A stretch of 64,000 bases of DNA, taken from assembly GCA_964550375.1 (NCBI GenBank), contig CAZJYX010000009.1:62001-126000 (forward strand), given 5' to 3'. Below the pieces are notes generated by a model. It was not told the DNA's origin, searched no databases, and was given only the letters and a program-made list of their open reading frames with translations. A program made the position numbers and the translations under genes. Below are positions 1 to 9,800 of this stretch, in pieces (positions within the stretch are counted from its first letter, which is position 1; every line of letters starts with the position of its first letter). Origin of the DNA: JAAYXS01 sp964550375. Its GTDB lineage: Bacteria; Planctomycetota; Phycisphaerae; UBA1845; Fen-1342.

Positions 1-488
1 ACGGTCGTTGATTCAGTCGCGTCGCGATCCGCCCCGGCGCGCGCGACCGGTCGCCCGCTGCTGCCGTCCGGCGTGTCGCCGGCGCCATAGTTCGGGTCCG
101 CCCACACCAGCACGCTGACGCTGGCCCGCCCCGCGTCGCCGCGCACGTTGGCCGTCGTCACCATGAACGTGCAGGTCTGATCGGCGGGGAGCGAGGGCGC
201 CGCAAACGTGGCGCCGGGGCTGTCGGCGCCGGTCAGCAACACGCCCGGCCCGCCCGTTTGCAGCCAGTAGTACGATATCGGCCCGCCCTCCAGGTCGCCG
301 GTGGCGGTCGCCGTCAGCTCAACCGTCGTGTTGACTTCCGCGGTTTCGGGCGACACGACGGCTCCCGTGGCAATCGTGCCGCGCTCTGCGCTGGCAGGTT
401 CCTCATCTGGTGGCGCCAGAGGACAGCCCTGCGGCGCCACTGGCACCAGCGCCCCTACGAACAGGCATAGCAACGCGGTTCGCAGCAT
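1..488 (-). CDS. Lipoprotein with Ig/PKD-like domain (3' end cut by window)
   Basis: A minus-strand reading frame stays open from an ATG at 486-488 to the window edge, about 162 codons. A Shine-Dalgarno AGGAG lies just upstream of the start. The N-terminus is a lipoprotein signal with lipobox APQGC, so the mature protein should be lipid-anchored. After a short acidic linker, a beta-rich stretch (about residues 36-125) reads like an Ig/PKD-type sandwich: VELTATATGDLEGGPISYYW and later TCTFMVTTANVRGDAGRASV. A Gly/Asp-rich linker follows, then the sequence runs out. The function is unknown; it is probably a cell-surface or periplasmic structural or binding protein. The rest of the gene lies outside the window. 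Confidence 0.7.
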   Translation of the reverse strand, partial: MLRTALLCLFVGALVPVAPQGCPLAPPDEEPASAERGTIATGAVVSPETAEVNTTVELTATATGDLEGGPISYYWLQTGGPGVLLTGADSPGATFAAPSLPADQTCTFMVTTANVRGDAGRASVSVLVWADPNYGAGDTPDGSSGRPVARAGADRDATESTT

Positions 489-668
489 GGTCGATACTCC
501 TGACGACAGCCCGGGCCCGAGATCGCCAGATTGCCCCGGGACACCATAATCCTACCAGATTCCAGGCGTCCCGGCACCAGTGCGCCGGCCCCCGGCCACT
601 ATCGGCCGCCCAGGAGCGTGTTTTGAGCCGGGCCCGGCCGGCCCCGTCCCCCGCCGGCCTTGCCGGAC

Positions 669-881
669 TCAGCCGTCCTGATACTCCTCGTGCCAGGCCA
701 TCTGGATGGCCTCCAGCTTCTTCTCATTTGACGCCTGGGCGTCGTCGCCGAAATCCTCCAGCTCACATACCCACTGCCGCAGGTCCGTGAACCGCACGGA
801 TAGTGGGTCGAGTTCTGGGAACTTCTCGCGCAGCCGCAGCGCAATCTCCTCGTAATCGCTCCACATTAGCCTATTCGGCAT
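669..881 (-). CDS. iscX: IscX-like Fe-S assembly protein
   Basis: This 70-aa acidic protein matches the small IscX/YfhJ family along its whole length. Hallmarks are an N-terminal W-x-D-Y-x-E-I-A, then LDPLSVRFTDLRQWVCELED, and a C-terminal DDAQASNEKKLEAIQMAWHEE. IscX binds iron and the cysteine desulfurase IscS and tunes Fe-S cluster assembly. The frame is open far upstream, but the ATG at 881 is chosen because it has a strong GGAGGT Shine-Dalgarno six bases away and gives the normal family length. No other isc gene is present here, so the usual iscU-hscBA-fdx neighbourhood is missing. Confidence 0.88.
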   Translation of the reverse strand: MPNRLMWSDYEEIALRLREKFPELDPLSVRFTDLRQWVCELEDFGDDAQASNEKKLEAIQMAWHEEYQDG

Positions 882-1043
882 GTAGATACCTCCGGCGGTG
901 CGGGGTCCGTCGCGACTTGGCCCCGAGCGGCCCGCACATTTATGTAAGTCGTCTGGCCGCCACAATGGTATGATAGCGGACGTAGCAGTATGGCAAGGCG
1001 GGTTGTGATGGTAACGCGGATCAGACCGAGAAGGAGCCGATCC

Positions 1044-1442
1044 ATGATTCGCACGGGTCTGGCAATATTCGCCGTGGGTCTGCTTGGGCTGTTCGGCTAC
1101 TTCTTCGTGACGGCCCCGGACGCGCCTGACAGCACCGAACGTGCCAAGCACGCTGCCGGCCAAACCAAGGACGTGGTCGTCGAACAGGGCGTGGCGGGGC
1201 TGGTCCGGGCCCAACTCATCGCCGAGTACGGGCTTGACGGAGCCCGTTTCCTGCACGTCTATTCCAACGAGGGACACGTGTTGATCTACGGCCTGCTGCC
1301 GCGCGGCGTGGATGCCGCCGCAATATCCGCGGGGGCCCAGCGCGTCCCCGGCGTCCGGGCAGTTGACGTACAGGCGGTCGTTCGGCCCGCTTATGTCAAC
1401 GAAGCGCCGCCGACCGATTCGTCGCCCGGCGGCGGTGGTTAG
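1044..1442 (+). CDS. Small membrane-anchored BON-like protein
   Basis: A 132-aa protein starts at an ATG preceded by AAGGAG. One N-terminal hydrophobic segment (residues 3-22) acts as anchor or signal. A linker leads to a domain of about 65 residues with the alternation typical of BON domains: an initial helix (VRAQLIAEYGLDGA), a strand with an internal glycine (GHVLIYGLL), then an A-x-x-x-x-x-V-x-G-V-R-A-V-D-V pattern. BON domains usually bind membranes or other envelope components. The tail is Pro/Gly/Ser-rich. It is divergent from iscX; a TATGAT element at 969-974 could serve as -10, but no good -35 was found. Confidence 0.6.
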   Translation: MIRTGLAIFAVGLLGLFGYFFVTAPDAPDSTERAKHAAGQTKDVVVEQGVAGLVRAQLIAEYGLDGARFLHVYSNEGHVLIYGLLPRGVDAAAISAGAQRVPGVRAVDVQAVVRPAYVNEAPPTDSSPGGGG

Positions 1443-1521
1443 GCGCGGCGATTCCGCGCGGGGCGAGCAGGGGGGGGTTCGTGGGCTTGCTGTTGGTGCT
1501 GAGTCGGCCTGCCGCGGCGCA

Positions 1522-1541
1522 GCAAAGCGGCGCCGCTTTGC
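1522..1541. repeat. 20-bp perfect palindrome
   Basis: Two 10-base arms (GCAAAGCGGC and its complement) abut with no spacer. The palindrome lies between the convergent ends of the BON-like gene and the HU gene. There is no T-tract beside it, so a Rho-independent terminator is not obvious. A DNA-binding site or weak bidirectional terminator is possible. Confidence 0.4.
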
Positions 1542-1615
1542 GGGATTACTTAGCGGCGCCGAATATGGGACGTAGTAGTTCGGAAAAAGCGCGGAAGTAA
1601 TCTGGACAGCCGCAG

Positions 1616-1969
1616 TTAGCCCATTTCGGCCGTGGACGGCTGGCGACTGATGTCGAAGCCCGCACTCGTGCCGCGCACGTCGTGATCGTTGTGCAGCCGG
1701 TCCTTCATCAGGCGTCCGACCTTGAACTTCACCGTGCGTTTGCTCGGGACGCGCACCTTCTCCATCGTCTTGGGATTCTGCGCGACGCGCGCCGCGCGCT
1801 CGCGTAGCTCGAACACGCCAAAGTCCCTGAACTCCAAGCGGTTACCGTCACCTAGCTCTCGAATGATCTCGTCGAGAAACTGCTGTATGACATGCTTGAC
1901 GATGACACGCTTGTTACTGGTTTGCTCGGCGATTCGATCGACTAGATCCTTCTTCGTAATCGTCTTCAT
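1616..1969 (-). CDS. HU/IHF-family DNA-binding protein
   Basis: The 117-aa product has the HU/IHF fold signature. The N-terminal helices read KKDLVDRIAEQTSNKRVIVK and are followed by FLDEIIRELGDGNRLEFRDFGVFELRER and the DNA-contacting arm region ARVAQNPKTMEKVRVPSKRTVKFKVG (split by eye). Such proteins bend DNA and organise the nucleoid or assist recombination and transcription. It carries about 25 extra C-terminal residues beyond the usual 90-95. The ATG at 1969 is chosen because the family homology starts there, although the frame continues upstream. Only a weak GGGGAA ribosome site is seen. A good promoter and a leader hairpin precede it. Confidence 0.88.
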   Translation of the reverse strand: MKTITKKDLVDRIAEQTSNKRVIVKHVIQQFLDEIIRELGDGNRLEFRDFGVFELRERAARVAQNPKTMEKVRVPSKRTVKFKVGRLMKDRLHNDHDVRGTSAGFDISRQPSTAEMG

Positions 1970-2028
1970 CACGTTCCCCAGAACGCTGTCACCCAACGTA
2001 CACCGGTACCTCTGGCCTGCCCTGTCCT

Positions 2029-2051
2029 GGCTCATATGCAGCGTATGAGCC
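2029..2051 (-). promoter_or_regulatory. Hairpin in the 5' leader of the HU/IHF gene
   Basis: An inverted repeat with perfect 8-base arms (GGCTCATA and TATGAGCC) and a 7-base loop lies between the predicted transcription start (about 2067) and the HU start codon. It would form a stable stem in the leader RNA or an operator on DNA. Confidence 0.4.
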
Positions 2052-2073
2052 GACAAGCTCAATCGCAAGGTGC

Positions 2074-2102
2074 ATGATAAGCCAACCGCGCGCGACGATC
2101 AA
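2074..2102 (-). promoter_or_regulatory. Sigma70-type promoter of the HU/IHF gene
   Basis: On the minus strand a -35 TTGATC (2097-2102) is separated by exactly 17 bases from a -10 TATCAT (2074-2079). Predicted start is near 2067, leaving a leader of about 98 bases. Confidence 0.5.
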
Positions 2103-2289
2103 GCGGAATTCCAGACAGGACAACGAGTTAGAAATCCGTTTTGCGGGCGGCCACGGCGCGCGGCCGGGCCCGGGCCCGGGACCCCCAGCCCCCCCCCCGG
2201 GGGGCACTGGCGCGGAACCGCGTTTCCCACAGCGAACCGGGCCGCCCTCTCTGGCTGCGGCGGCACGAAACGCATAGGCTGCCGACGCG

Positions 2290-3654
2290 ATGTCTCGATC
2301 AGTGCCTGGCCACGCTTCCGAACCGCTCATCCGCGTCGGCATCATCCTGGCTCAGGACGACCGCGACGCCGTCCATCTCCGCGTGCCGGCGGGAAGTTAC
2401 CAGGCTTACGGGCCGGGCACGCTGCCAGGGATGGCCGGAGAGGATGGGCACCTGGAAGTCCACAGCGCCGGCGGGATGGTGGCAGTCCGCGGCGCCGCAC
2501 CCGACACGGTTATTCTCCCCAGCCTCCGTCTGTCGCCGGCCGGCGAGCAGCCCCTGTGCCCCGGCGCCGGCGTTCTTATCCGTGACGTCCCGGCCGGGCG
2601 CGGCTTCCACTGGGAGAAGGCCGTTGACCAGAGCTTCCCCGGGACGGTCGAGATCGTGCCCGGCGAACGTGGATTACTCGTCATAAACGCGGTTCCGCTC
2701 GAAGCGTACCTGGCCGGCGTGGTCACCGCCGAAATGAACGCGGCGTGCCCGGGGCACCTGCTCAAGGCCCAGGCAATCGCCGCACGTTCTTGGCTCCTGG
2801 CCATGACGGAGGCCAAGCACGCCGACCGGCCGTTCGAGCGCTGCAACGATGATTGCTGCCAGCGCTATCAGGGCACGACCAACCTGACCGATGCGGCGAT
2901 TGCGGCGGTCGCGGCCACCCGTGGCCAGGTACTCTGTGGCCCGGACGACCGGATCCTGGACGCCAACTACGCCAAGTGTTGTGGTGGGATTACCGAATCC
3001 CCCGTTGCGGTATGGGGCCGTGAGAAGCCGGGGCTCCGGCCGGTAGTGGATGCGCCGGGCGGCGCCCCGGAGCAACGCTTTCTGCCGGTCACGGAGGCGC
3101 TGATGCCGGAGTATGTCAGCGGGCCGTGGCTGCGCGCCGCACAGGCCTTCTGCAGCCCGAACGTCGTGCCGCCGGCCGAGATCGGCCGCTATCTGGGCCG
3201 CGTGGACCAGCCGGGCGACTACTTCCGCTGGCAGGTTCGGCACACGCGAGCTGAACTGGAGGAACTCCTGGTGCAGCACGTGCCAGCCGCGCGTAACTTG
3301 CGGACGCTGCGGACGCTGCGCGTATCGGCCCGGGGCGTCAGCGGCCGCTGCAGCGCGCTGGAGTTGGAGTGGATCGACATGCACGGCCGAGGCGTTAGCA
3401 CACGGTTGGACAGCGAATACCAGATTCGACGCGCGCTGCACCGCCGCTTCCTGTACAGCAGCGCGTTCATGCTGCGACCAGAGCGCGCCGCGGACGGTGA
3501 CCTGACGGCCGTGGTGCTGCATGGGGCCGGCTGGGGGCACGGGGTCGGGATGTGCCAGATTGGAGCGCTGGGCATGGCGCTGCAAGGCTTCGATTGCGAA
3601 ACGATCTGCCGCCACTACTATCCAGAAGCCGGCGTGCGTGCGGCGTATCCGTGA
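2290..3654 (+). CDS. SpoIID/LytB-domain protein
   Basis: The 454-aa protein carries a SpoIID-type domain in its middle and C-terminal half. Diagnostic stretches are PLEAYLAGVVTAEM followed by LLKAQAIAARSW (about residues 135-170), a Cys-rich QRYQG segment, the NYAKCCGGITE region, and a C-terminal GWGHGVGMCQIGALGMALQG with CRHYYPEA. In endospore formers SpoIID is a lytic transglycosylase acting on denuded glycan strands; homologs in non-sporulating bacteria are thought to remodel peptidoglycan. No clear signal peptide is visible at this start and no strong Shine-Dalgarno precedes it, so the true start may differ. It is followed by the helicase gene on the same strand. Confidence 0.85.
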   Translation: MSRSVPGHASEPLIRVGIILAQDDRDAVHLRVPAGSYQAYGPGTLPGMAGEDGHLEVHSAGGMVAVRGAAPDTVILPSLRLSPAGEQPLCPGAGVLIRDVPAGRGFHWEKAVDQSFPGTVEIVPGERGLLVINAVPLEAYLAGVVTAEMNAACPGHLLKAQAIAARSWLLAMTEAKHADRPFERCNDDCCQRYQGTTNLTDAAIAAVAATRGQVLCGPDDRILDANYAKCCGGITESPVAVWGREKPGLRPVVDAPGGAPEQRFLPVTEALMPEYVSGPWLRAAQAFCSPNVVPPAEIGRYLGRVDQPGDYFRWQVRHTRAELEELLVQHVPAARNLRTLRTLRVSARGVSGRCSALELEWIDMHGRGVSTRLDSEYQIRRALHRRFLYSSAFMLRPERAADGDLTAVVLHGAGWGHGVGMCQIGALGMALQGFDCETICRHYYPEAGVRAAYP

Positions 3655-3769
3655 CGCGCTGTCGGCGAACTTGTTGTCCCGAAGCGGCCCGCCGTGCTCA
3701 TGTTTGGTCTCTGTTCGCGCGCGCGGTAGAGTATGTGCCTGACGTTCCGGATCGTGACGTGAGAGGGCC

Positions 3770-6103
3770 ATGGACGCGCTGGGCCTGCTGGAAAGACTGA
3801 AGGCCGGCCGACACTACCGCGGGCAGATCGCGGCGGTCCGGACGATTGAGCCGCGTCCGGCGGAGTATGCCCGTCCCGAGCACGACCTGCCGCCGGCCCT
3901 GTGGACGATGCTGGCGGCCGTCGGGATCGAGCAGCTCTACGTTCACCAGGTGATCGCGTACGACTCCATTTGTGCCGGCGAAAACGTGCTGATTGCCAGC
4001 GGCACCGCTTCCGGCAAGAGCCTGTGTTATCACCTGCCGGTACTGGCCGAACTGAGCGCTAATCCGGACGCGCGGGCCCTGTACGTTTATCCGGCCAAGG
4101 CCCTGGCCTACGACCAGCTTGGCAACCTGGAGCGGCTGGTGGCAGCCGGTGAGCTGGCCGGACGTGCCCGGCCGGCCTGCTACGACGGCGATACGCCCAC
4201 GCACCGCCGGCCGGGCATTCGCCGCTCCGCCAGTATCCTGCTGTCCAACCCGGACATGCTGCACCAGGGCATTCTGCCGTATCACCCGAAGTGGGCGGGC
4301 TTCTTCGCCAACCTCAAGTACGTCGTGCTCGACGAGATCCACACTTACCGCGGCATCTTCGGCAGCCACGTGGCCGGCGTTGTGCGGCGCCTGCAGCGCA
4401 TCTGCCGCCACTACGGTTCGTCGCCGCAGTTCATCTGCTGCTCCGCGACGCTCGGAAACCCGCGCGACCTCGCGGAGCGGCTGACGAATCGGCCGATGCG
4501 CTTGATCGACCAGGACGGCTCGCCGCGCGGCCGGCGCTGGGTCGTGCTATGGAACCCGCCCTGGCTGGAGGCGCAGACGCGCGTTTCGCGGCGCAGCGGG
4601 AATGTCGAAGCCCAGACGCTGTTGCAGGCCTTGGTCGAGGCCGGCGCCGGCACCATCGCCTTCTGTAAGGCCCGCGTGGTGGCCGAGCTGCTCTACAAGT
4701 ACACGGTTGATGCACTGGCGCGCCGCCGGCCGGACCTGGCCCGCCGGATCAAGCCTTATCGCGGCGGTTACCTGCCGAGCGAACGGCGTGAGATCGAGCA
4801 GGCGCTCTTCTCCGGCGAGCTACTGGCGGTGTGCAGCACGAGCGCGCTGGAGTTGGGCATCGACGTCGGCACGCTCGACGCCGCCATCATCGTAGGTTTT
4901 CCCAGCACGCTGTGCAGTCTGTGGCAGCAGGCCGGCCGGGCCGGCCGCCGGCAGGAAGAGTCCGTCACGTTCCTGGTGGCGTACGACGATCCGGTGGATC
5001 AGTACCTGATGCGCAACGCCGACTTCATCTTCAAGCAGCCGCTCGAGCACGCCGTCATCGATCCGCAGAACCCGCACATTCTCGCCGCGCAACTGACTTG
5101 CGCAGCGCGGGAGCTGCCGCTTACGCCGGTTGACCTCGCCCAGTTCGGCCCGCGCGCCGCGCCGGTGGTGGAGGCGCTCGCTGCTGAAGGCCGGCTTAAA
5201 GCCGGCGCGGAGCGCTGGGACTACTCCACGGCCGGTCTGCCGCATCACGAGACCAGCCTGCGCACCATCAGCAACGCCACGTACGCCATTCTCGACATCA
5301 CGGACGGCCGCAACGAAATCATCGGACAGGTTGATTCCATTTCGGCGCCCGAGCTGGTCTATCCGGAGGCCATCTACCTGCACCAGGGCCAGAGCTACCT
5401 GGTCCGCGAGTTGGACCAGGCGGCCCGGCTTGCCCGCGTTGAACGCTGCGACGCGGACTATTACACCCAGCCGATTCTGGCCGACGAGTGCCGCATCGCG
5501 CAGGAGCGGCTGAGCGGCGACTGCCTGGGGGGCACCAAGTGCTTCGGCGACGTCGTGGTGCGCTGGCAGACGGTCGCGTTTCGCAAGTTCAAGTTCCGCT
5601 CGATGGAGTTGATCGGCCAGACCAAGCTGGATCTGCCGCCCCAGCAGATTGCCACCACCGGTTGCTGGTTGCAGCCGCCGCTGGCCGCGCTGCGGACTGT
5701 CCGCGCCGCCGGCCACCCCGTCTGGGACGCTTTCAGCGGCGTGCGCAACCTGCTGGTCGTGACGCTGCCGACGCTGGCCATGTGCGACCGCTACGACGTG
5801 GGCGGCGTGGTGAACTCCTCGCAGCTCGGCCTGATGACGATTATCGTCTATGATCGTTTCGAAGGCGGCGTCGGCTACGCGCGGCACGGCTATGCGCGCG
5901 TCGACGAGTTGCTGCGTCTGGCGCACGAGTTGGTTACTGGCTGCGAGTGCGAGAGCGGCTGTCCGGGCTGTGTCGGGCCGCCCAACCTGCGCGTCGCTAT
6001 TCATCATGATCCCGACGTCGGGTACGGCTACAAGATTCCGGACAAGGCGGCGACGATTGCCCTGTTGGCGGCCTGGCTCAACCCGGCCCACGAGCCGGCC
6101 TGA
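3770..6103 (+). CDS. MrfA/YprA-type DEAD-box helicase with DUF1998 zinc-binding tail
   Basis: The 777-aa protein has all marks of the YprA/MrfA superfamily 2 helicases: Walker A as IASGTASGKS (about residues 75-85), Walker B as DEIH, motif III CSATLGN, motif VI QQAGRAGRRQ, then a long C-terminal domain. The end contains a four-cysteine cluster CECESGCPGC before GPPN, the MZB/DUF1998 metal site. In Bacillus MrfA unwinds DNA 3'-5' and supports repair of mitomycin-C damage. The start follows a purine-rich GAGAGGG. The gene sits between spoIID-like and pgmB-like genes on the same strand; no mrfB exonuclease partner is adjacent. Confidence 0.9.
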   Translation: MDALGLLERLKAGRHYRGQIAAVRTIEPRPAEYARPEHDLPPALWTMLAAVGIEQLYVHQVIAYDSICAGENVLIASGTASGKSLCYHLPVLAELSANPDARALYVYPAKALAYDQLGNLERLVAAGELAGRARPACYDGDTPTHRRPGIRRSASILLSNPDMLHQGILPYHPKWAGFFANLKYVVLDEIHTYRGIFGSHVAGVVRRLQRICRHYGSSPQFICCSATLGNPRDLAERLTNRPMRLIDQDGSPRGRRWVVLWNPPWLEAQTRVSRRSGNVEAQTLLQALVEAGAGTIAFCKARVVAELLYKYTVDALARRRPDLARRIKPYRGGYLPSERREIEQALFSGELLAVCSTSALELGIDVGTLDAAIIVGFPSTLCSLWQQAGRAGRRQEESVTFLVAYDDPVDQYLMRNADFIFKQPLEHAVIDPQNPHILAAQLTCAARELPLTPVDLAQFGPRAAPVVEALAAEGRLKAGAERWDYSTAGLPHHETSLRTISNATYAILDITDGRNEIIGQVDSISAPELVYPEAIYLHQGQSYLVRELDQAARLARVERCDADYYTQPILADECRIAQERLSGDCLGGTKCFGDVVVRWQTVAFRKFKFRSMELIGQTKLDLPPQQIATTGCWLQPPLAALRTVRAAGHPVWDAFSGVRNLLVVTLPTLAMCDRYDVGGVVNSSQLGLMTIIVYDRFEGGVGYARHGYARVDELLRLAHELVTGCECESGCPGCVGPPNLRVAIHHDPDVGYGYKIPDKAATIALLAAWLNPAHEPA

Positions 6104-6139
6104 GCGGCCCGTGTGGCCTGGACTTGGAAAGGATGGCGC

Positions 6140-6793
6140 GTGCCCAACGCCGCGGTGATATTCGACCTGGACGGCGTCCTGACCGACACGGCCGAACTGC
6201 ATTTCCAGAGTTGGCTACTGCTTGCGCGCGAGCTGAGCATTCCCTTTGACCGGGCGGCCAACGAAGCCCTGCGCGGCCTGAGCCGCCCCGACAGCCTGAC
6301 GCTCTTCCTGGGGCCGCCCGCCGAGCGCTTCACGCCCGCCGAGCGTGACGGAATCATGGCGCGCAAGAACGCGGCGTACCTGGAACGAGTCGCGCGGCTG
6401 GGGCCGCAGGACCTGCTGCCCGGCGCGGGCGAGCTGCTGGAGTCGCTGCGGCAGGCCGGCGTACCGACCGCGGTCGCATCTTCGAGCCGAAACGCCCGCC
6501 ACGTTCTGGCCCGGCTGGGCATCGAGCGTTTCGTGGATGTCATCGTGGACGGGAACGACGTGCCGGCCTCGAAGCCGGATCCACGCGTGTTCCTGGCCGC
6601 GGCCGAGCGGCTGAATGTGCCGGCTAAACGCTGCGTGGTGGTGGAGGACGCAGAGAGTGGCGTGGCCGGCGCGTTGGCGGCGGGCATGCGCGTGGTAGGT
6701 CTGGGGCCGTACGAGCGGGTTGGGGCCGCCGATGTGGTCGTGGCGTCTCTCGTAGAACTGGCCGCGGCCGACCTGCTGAACCTGCTCACTTAG
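6140..6793 (+). CDS. Beta-phosphoglucomutase-like HAD hydrolase
   Basis: A 217-aa HAD superfamily protein of the beta-phosphoglucomutase branch. Motif I is FDLDGVLTDTA with the nucleophile and acid/base aspartates and the cap entry typical of PGMB. RGLSRPDSL is the cap substrate loop, motif II lies in AVASSSRNAR, motif III at SKPDPRVFL and motif IV at VVEDAESGVAGA. The family interconverts beta-glucose 1-phosphate and 6-phosphate or acts as a sugar-phosphate phosphatase. A GTG at 6140 is preferred because it follows GGAAAGGA and begins directly before motif I; a GTG at 6113 would add nine residues. No trehalose or maltose phosphorylase gene is adjacent, so the substrate is uncertain. Confidence 0.8.
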   Translation: MPNAAVIFDLDGVLTDTAELHFQSWLLLARELSIPFDRAANEALRGLSRPDSLTLFLGPPAERFTPAERDGIMARKNAAYLERVARLGPQDLLPGAGELLESLRQAGVPTAVASSSRNARHVLARLGIERFVDVIVDGNDVPASKPDPRVFLAAAERLNVPAKRCVVVEDAESGVAGALAAGMRVVGLGPYERVGAADVVVASLVELAAADLLNLLT

Positions 6794-6826
6794 GCTGGTC
6801 AGTTCGGCTGGGTGCTGCGGCGCGCC

Positions 6827-9800
6827 TTACGCGTCGGCTGCCCGGACCAGGGCCTCGGCCTCCTCGACATTGAAGCCCGGGGGCAGTTCCTTCGTGCTCT
6901 TGCACTTGGGATACGCGCCGCAGCCCAGGAACTTCCCGCGCCGGCCCTGACGCACCACCATCGGCTTGCCGCAGTCTTCACAGGGAATGTCCGTGGGAAT
7001 GGGGCGCGGCCGGGCGGGTGCCGGCATCATCTCCTCGGCCTGCTTCTTGGCTTCGCCGCGCAGGTTCGAGTTGAACTTGCACTGCGGGAAATTCGTGCAG
7101 GAGAAGAACGGGCCGAAGCGCCCGCGCTTCAACTCCATCGTGCTGCCGCACTCGGGGCAGCGCAGCGTGCCCGGTTCCGGCATTACCTCGACGACTGGCC
7201 GGCCGGTGCGTGTCCAGGCGAATCCGGTCGGCGCGTCACCGAATTTGGGATCGTGATTGACCTTGCCGTTTCCACCGGCGCCGTTGGGAGCCGACTCGCC
7301 CTTTTCGGGCGCTGCCGCCGGCCCATTGGCTTCAGCGGGGCTGCCGTTCGCACCGTTGGCGGCGCGTAGCTCTGCGAGCTTGTCAAACGGCTTGGTGTTG
7401 CGGCACTTCGGGAAGCCGGAGCAGGCGATGAAGCGCCCGCGGCTGCCGGAGCGCAGCACCATCGGTCGCCCGCACTTGTCGCAGGTGACGCCCGCCTCTT
7501 CGGGCGGTGGGGCTGGCTTCTTCTCCAGCCGTACGTCCGCCGGCAGCGGCGCCGTGTTCTTGCACTCGGGGAAGCGATTGCAGCCCAGGAACGACCGGCG
7601 GCCCTTGCGTTTCACCACCAGCGCGCCCTCGCCGCAGGCCTCACAGGGCGTCTCGAGTTCCTTCTCCGTGACGAGCCGCAGCGGTTCGCCCTGCTCGTTG
7701 CAGGGCAACGTGCCGCGGCACTCGGGATAGCCGCTGCAGCCCAGGAACTGCCCGTTGCGGGCCTGTCGCAGGACCATCGGCCGGCCACACTGCTCGCAAT
7801 TGTGCTCGGTCTGCGTGGGCAGCACCGGCTTGCCGGCCCGGTCGACGTTGAGCGTACCCTTGCACCTCGGATAGCCGGAGCAGGCCAGGAACTGGCCGGT
7901 CTTGCTCCAGCGGTAGACCATGGGCGCGTTGCACTCCGGGCAGGTGTATTCGCTCGGCTTGCCGCGCGTAACCTCCATCTCGTCACGCGCCTTCGCGAGC
8001 AACTCGCGGAACGGTTCATAGAACTCGTTCAGCACGCGCACCCAGTCCAGGTGGGCCTCCTCGATCTTGTCGAGCTCGTCCTCCATGAACGACGTGAACT
8101 TGACGTCCATGATCTTCGGGAAGTGCGCCACCAGCTTGTCCGTCACCAGCTCCCCCAGCGCCGTTGGACTGAACTTGCGCTCCGCCTGCTCGACGTACCC
8201 GCGGCTCTGGATCGTCTCGATGATGGCGGCGTACGTGCTCGGCCGGCCGATGCCGTCTGACTCCAGCCGCTTGACCAGCGACGCTTCCGTGTAACGCGGC
8301 GGCGGCGACGTGAATTGCTGCCGCGGCTCCAGCTCGATCAGGCCGAGTCGATCGCCCTCCGCCATCGGCGGCAGGAGCTGGTCCTCGCTTGTCACGCCGG
8401 CCACGCGCATGAAGCCGTCAAAGACCAGCTTGCGCCCGGCGCCGGCGAAGCGCGCCTCACCCAGCCGCGTATCGCAACCGACGGTGACGGACGTCGAGTC
8501 CCATTCGGCCGGCGTCATCTGGCAGCTCACGAAGCGCTTCCAGATCAGCTCGTACAGGCGGTGCTGATCGGTCGTCAGCGCCGCCCGCAGGCTCTCGGGC
8601 GTGCGGCCGGCATCAGTGGGCCGAATCGCTTCGTGCGCCTCCTGGGCCCGCGCCTGGCGTTTGCCATAAACGTTGGCGTGCTCGGGCACATACTGCGGGC
8701 CATATTGCTGCGCGATCAGGTGGCGCACGGCCTCGACCGCCTCGCCGGCTAGGTTGGTCGAGTCGGTACGCATGTACGTGATGAGGCCCACCGCGCCTTC
8801 ACCGTTGATGTCCACACCTTCGTAGAGTGTCTGGGCCGTCCGCATCGTCCGCGCCGCCGAGAAACGCAGGGCCGTGCTGGCGGCCTGCTGCAGCGAAGCC
8901 GTCGTGAACGGCGCCGCCGGCTTCGTCACGGTACGTTTGGTCTGCAGTTCCGAGACCGTCAGCGCCGGCGCTGACGCCGGATCGAGGCCACCGTCTGGCC
9001 TGACCTGCTCCAGCCCCAAGTGGGCGTACTCCTGCCACGCCACGCGCTCCAACTGGGCGAGCCGATAGCCCAGCGCGTCGGCCACCGCCAATGCCGCGTC
9101 AGCGTTCGTCGCCGCAAACGGCTCCCCACCAACCGCGGCCAGTTCCGTCCGGAAACAGCCGCGCTCACGCAGCCAGGTCTGTTGGTCCTTCTGCGTCCGC
9201 TCCTCAGCCGCAAACGCGCGCCAGTCCGCCCGGAGCGCGTCCAACGCGGCGGCGTCGGGGGCCAGATACGCGACGATCTTCCAGCTTTCCTCCGGCACAA
9301 ACGCCCGGATTTCCCGCTCACGCTCCACAATCAGTCGAACGGCGACCGATTGCACGCGGCCGGCCGAAAGGCCCTTCGCGATCTTCTTCCACAGCAGCGG
9401 GCTCAATTCGTACCCGACAATCCGGTCTAGGATTCGCCTCGCCTGCTGGGCATTGACGCGCGCCAGGTCAATGTGGTGAGCGCTGCCGAATGCCTCTGTG
9501 ATTGCCCGGCGAGTAATCTCGTTGAAAATGACCCGGCGAACCTTGTCGGGCGACAAATCGAGCGCCTCGACCAGATGCCAGGCAATGGCTTCGCCTTCAC
9601 GGTCACGGTCGGTGGCGAGGAAGACCTCGGGAGCGGTTTCAGCGAGCTTCTTAAGCTCTGCAACTACCTTGGTGCGGCCGCGGACTACCTCATAAGTTGG
9701 TTTAAAATCGTCACTTATGTCGATACCGAAGTCCCGCTGCGGCAGGTCGCGGACGTGCCCCATCGACGCCTTGACGACGTAGCCGCTGCCGAGGTACTTG

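Noticed and set aside
4820..6202. Long minus-strand open frame (460 codons) antisense to the helicase
   Set aside because: No family signal; high-GC DNA gives long antisense frames opposite real genes, and the plus strand encodes a complete helicase.
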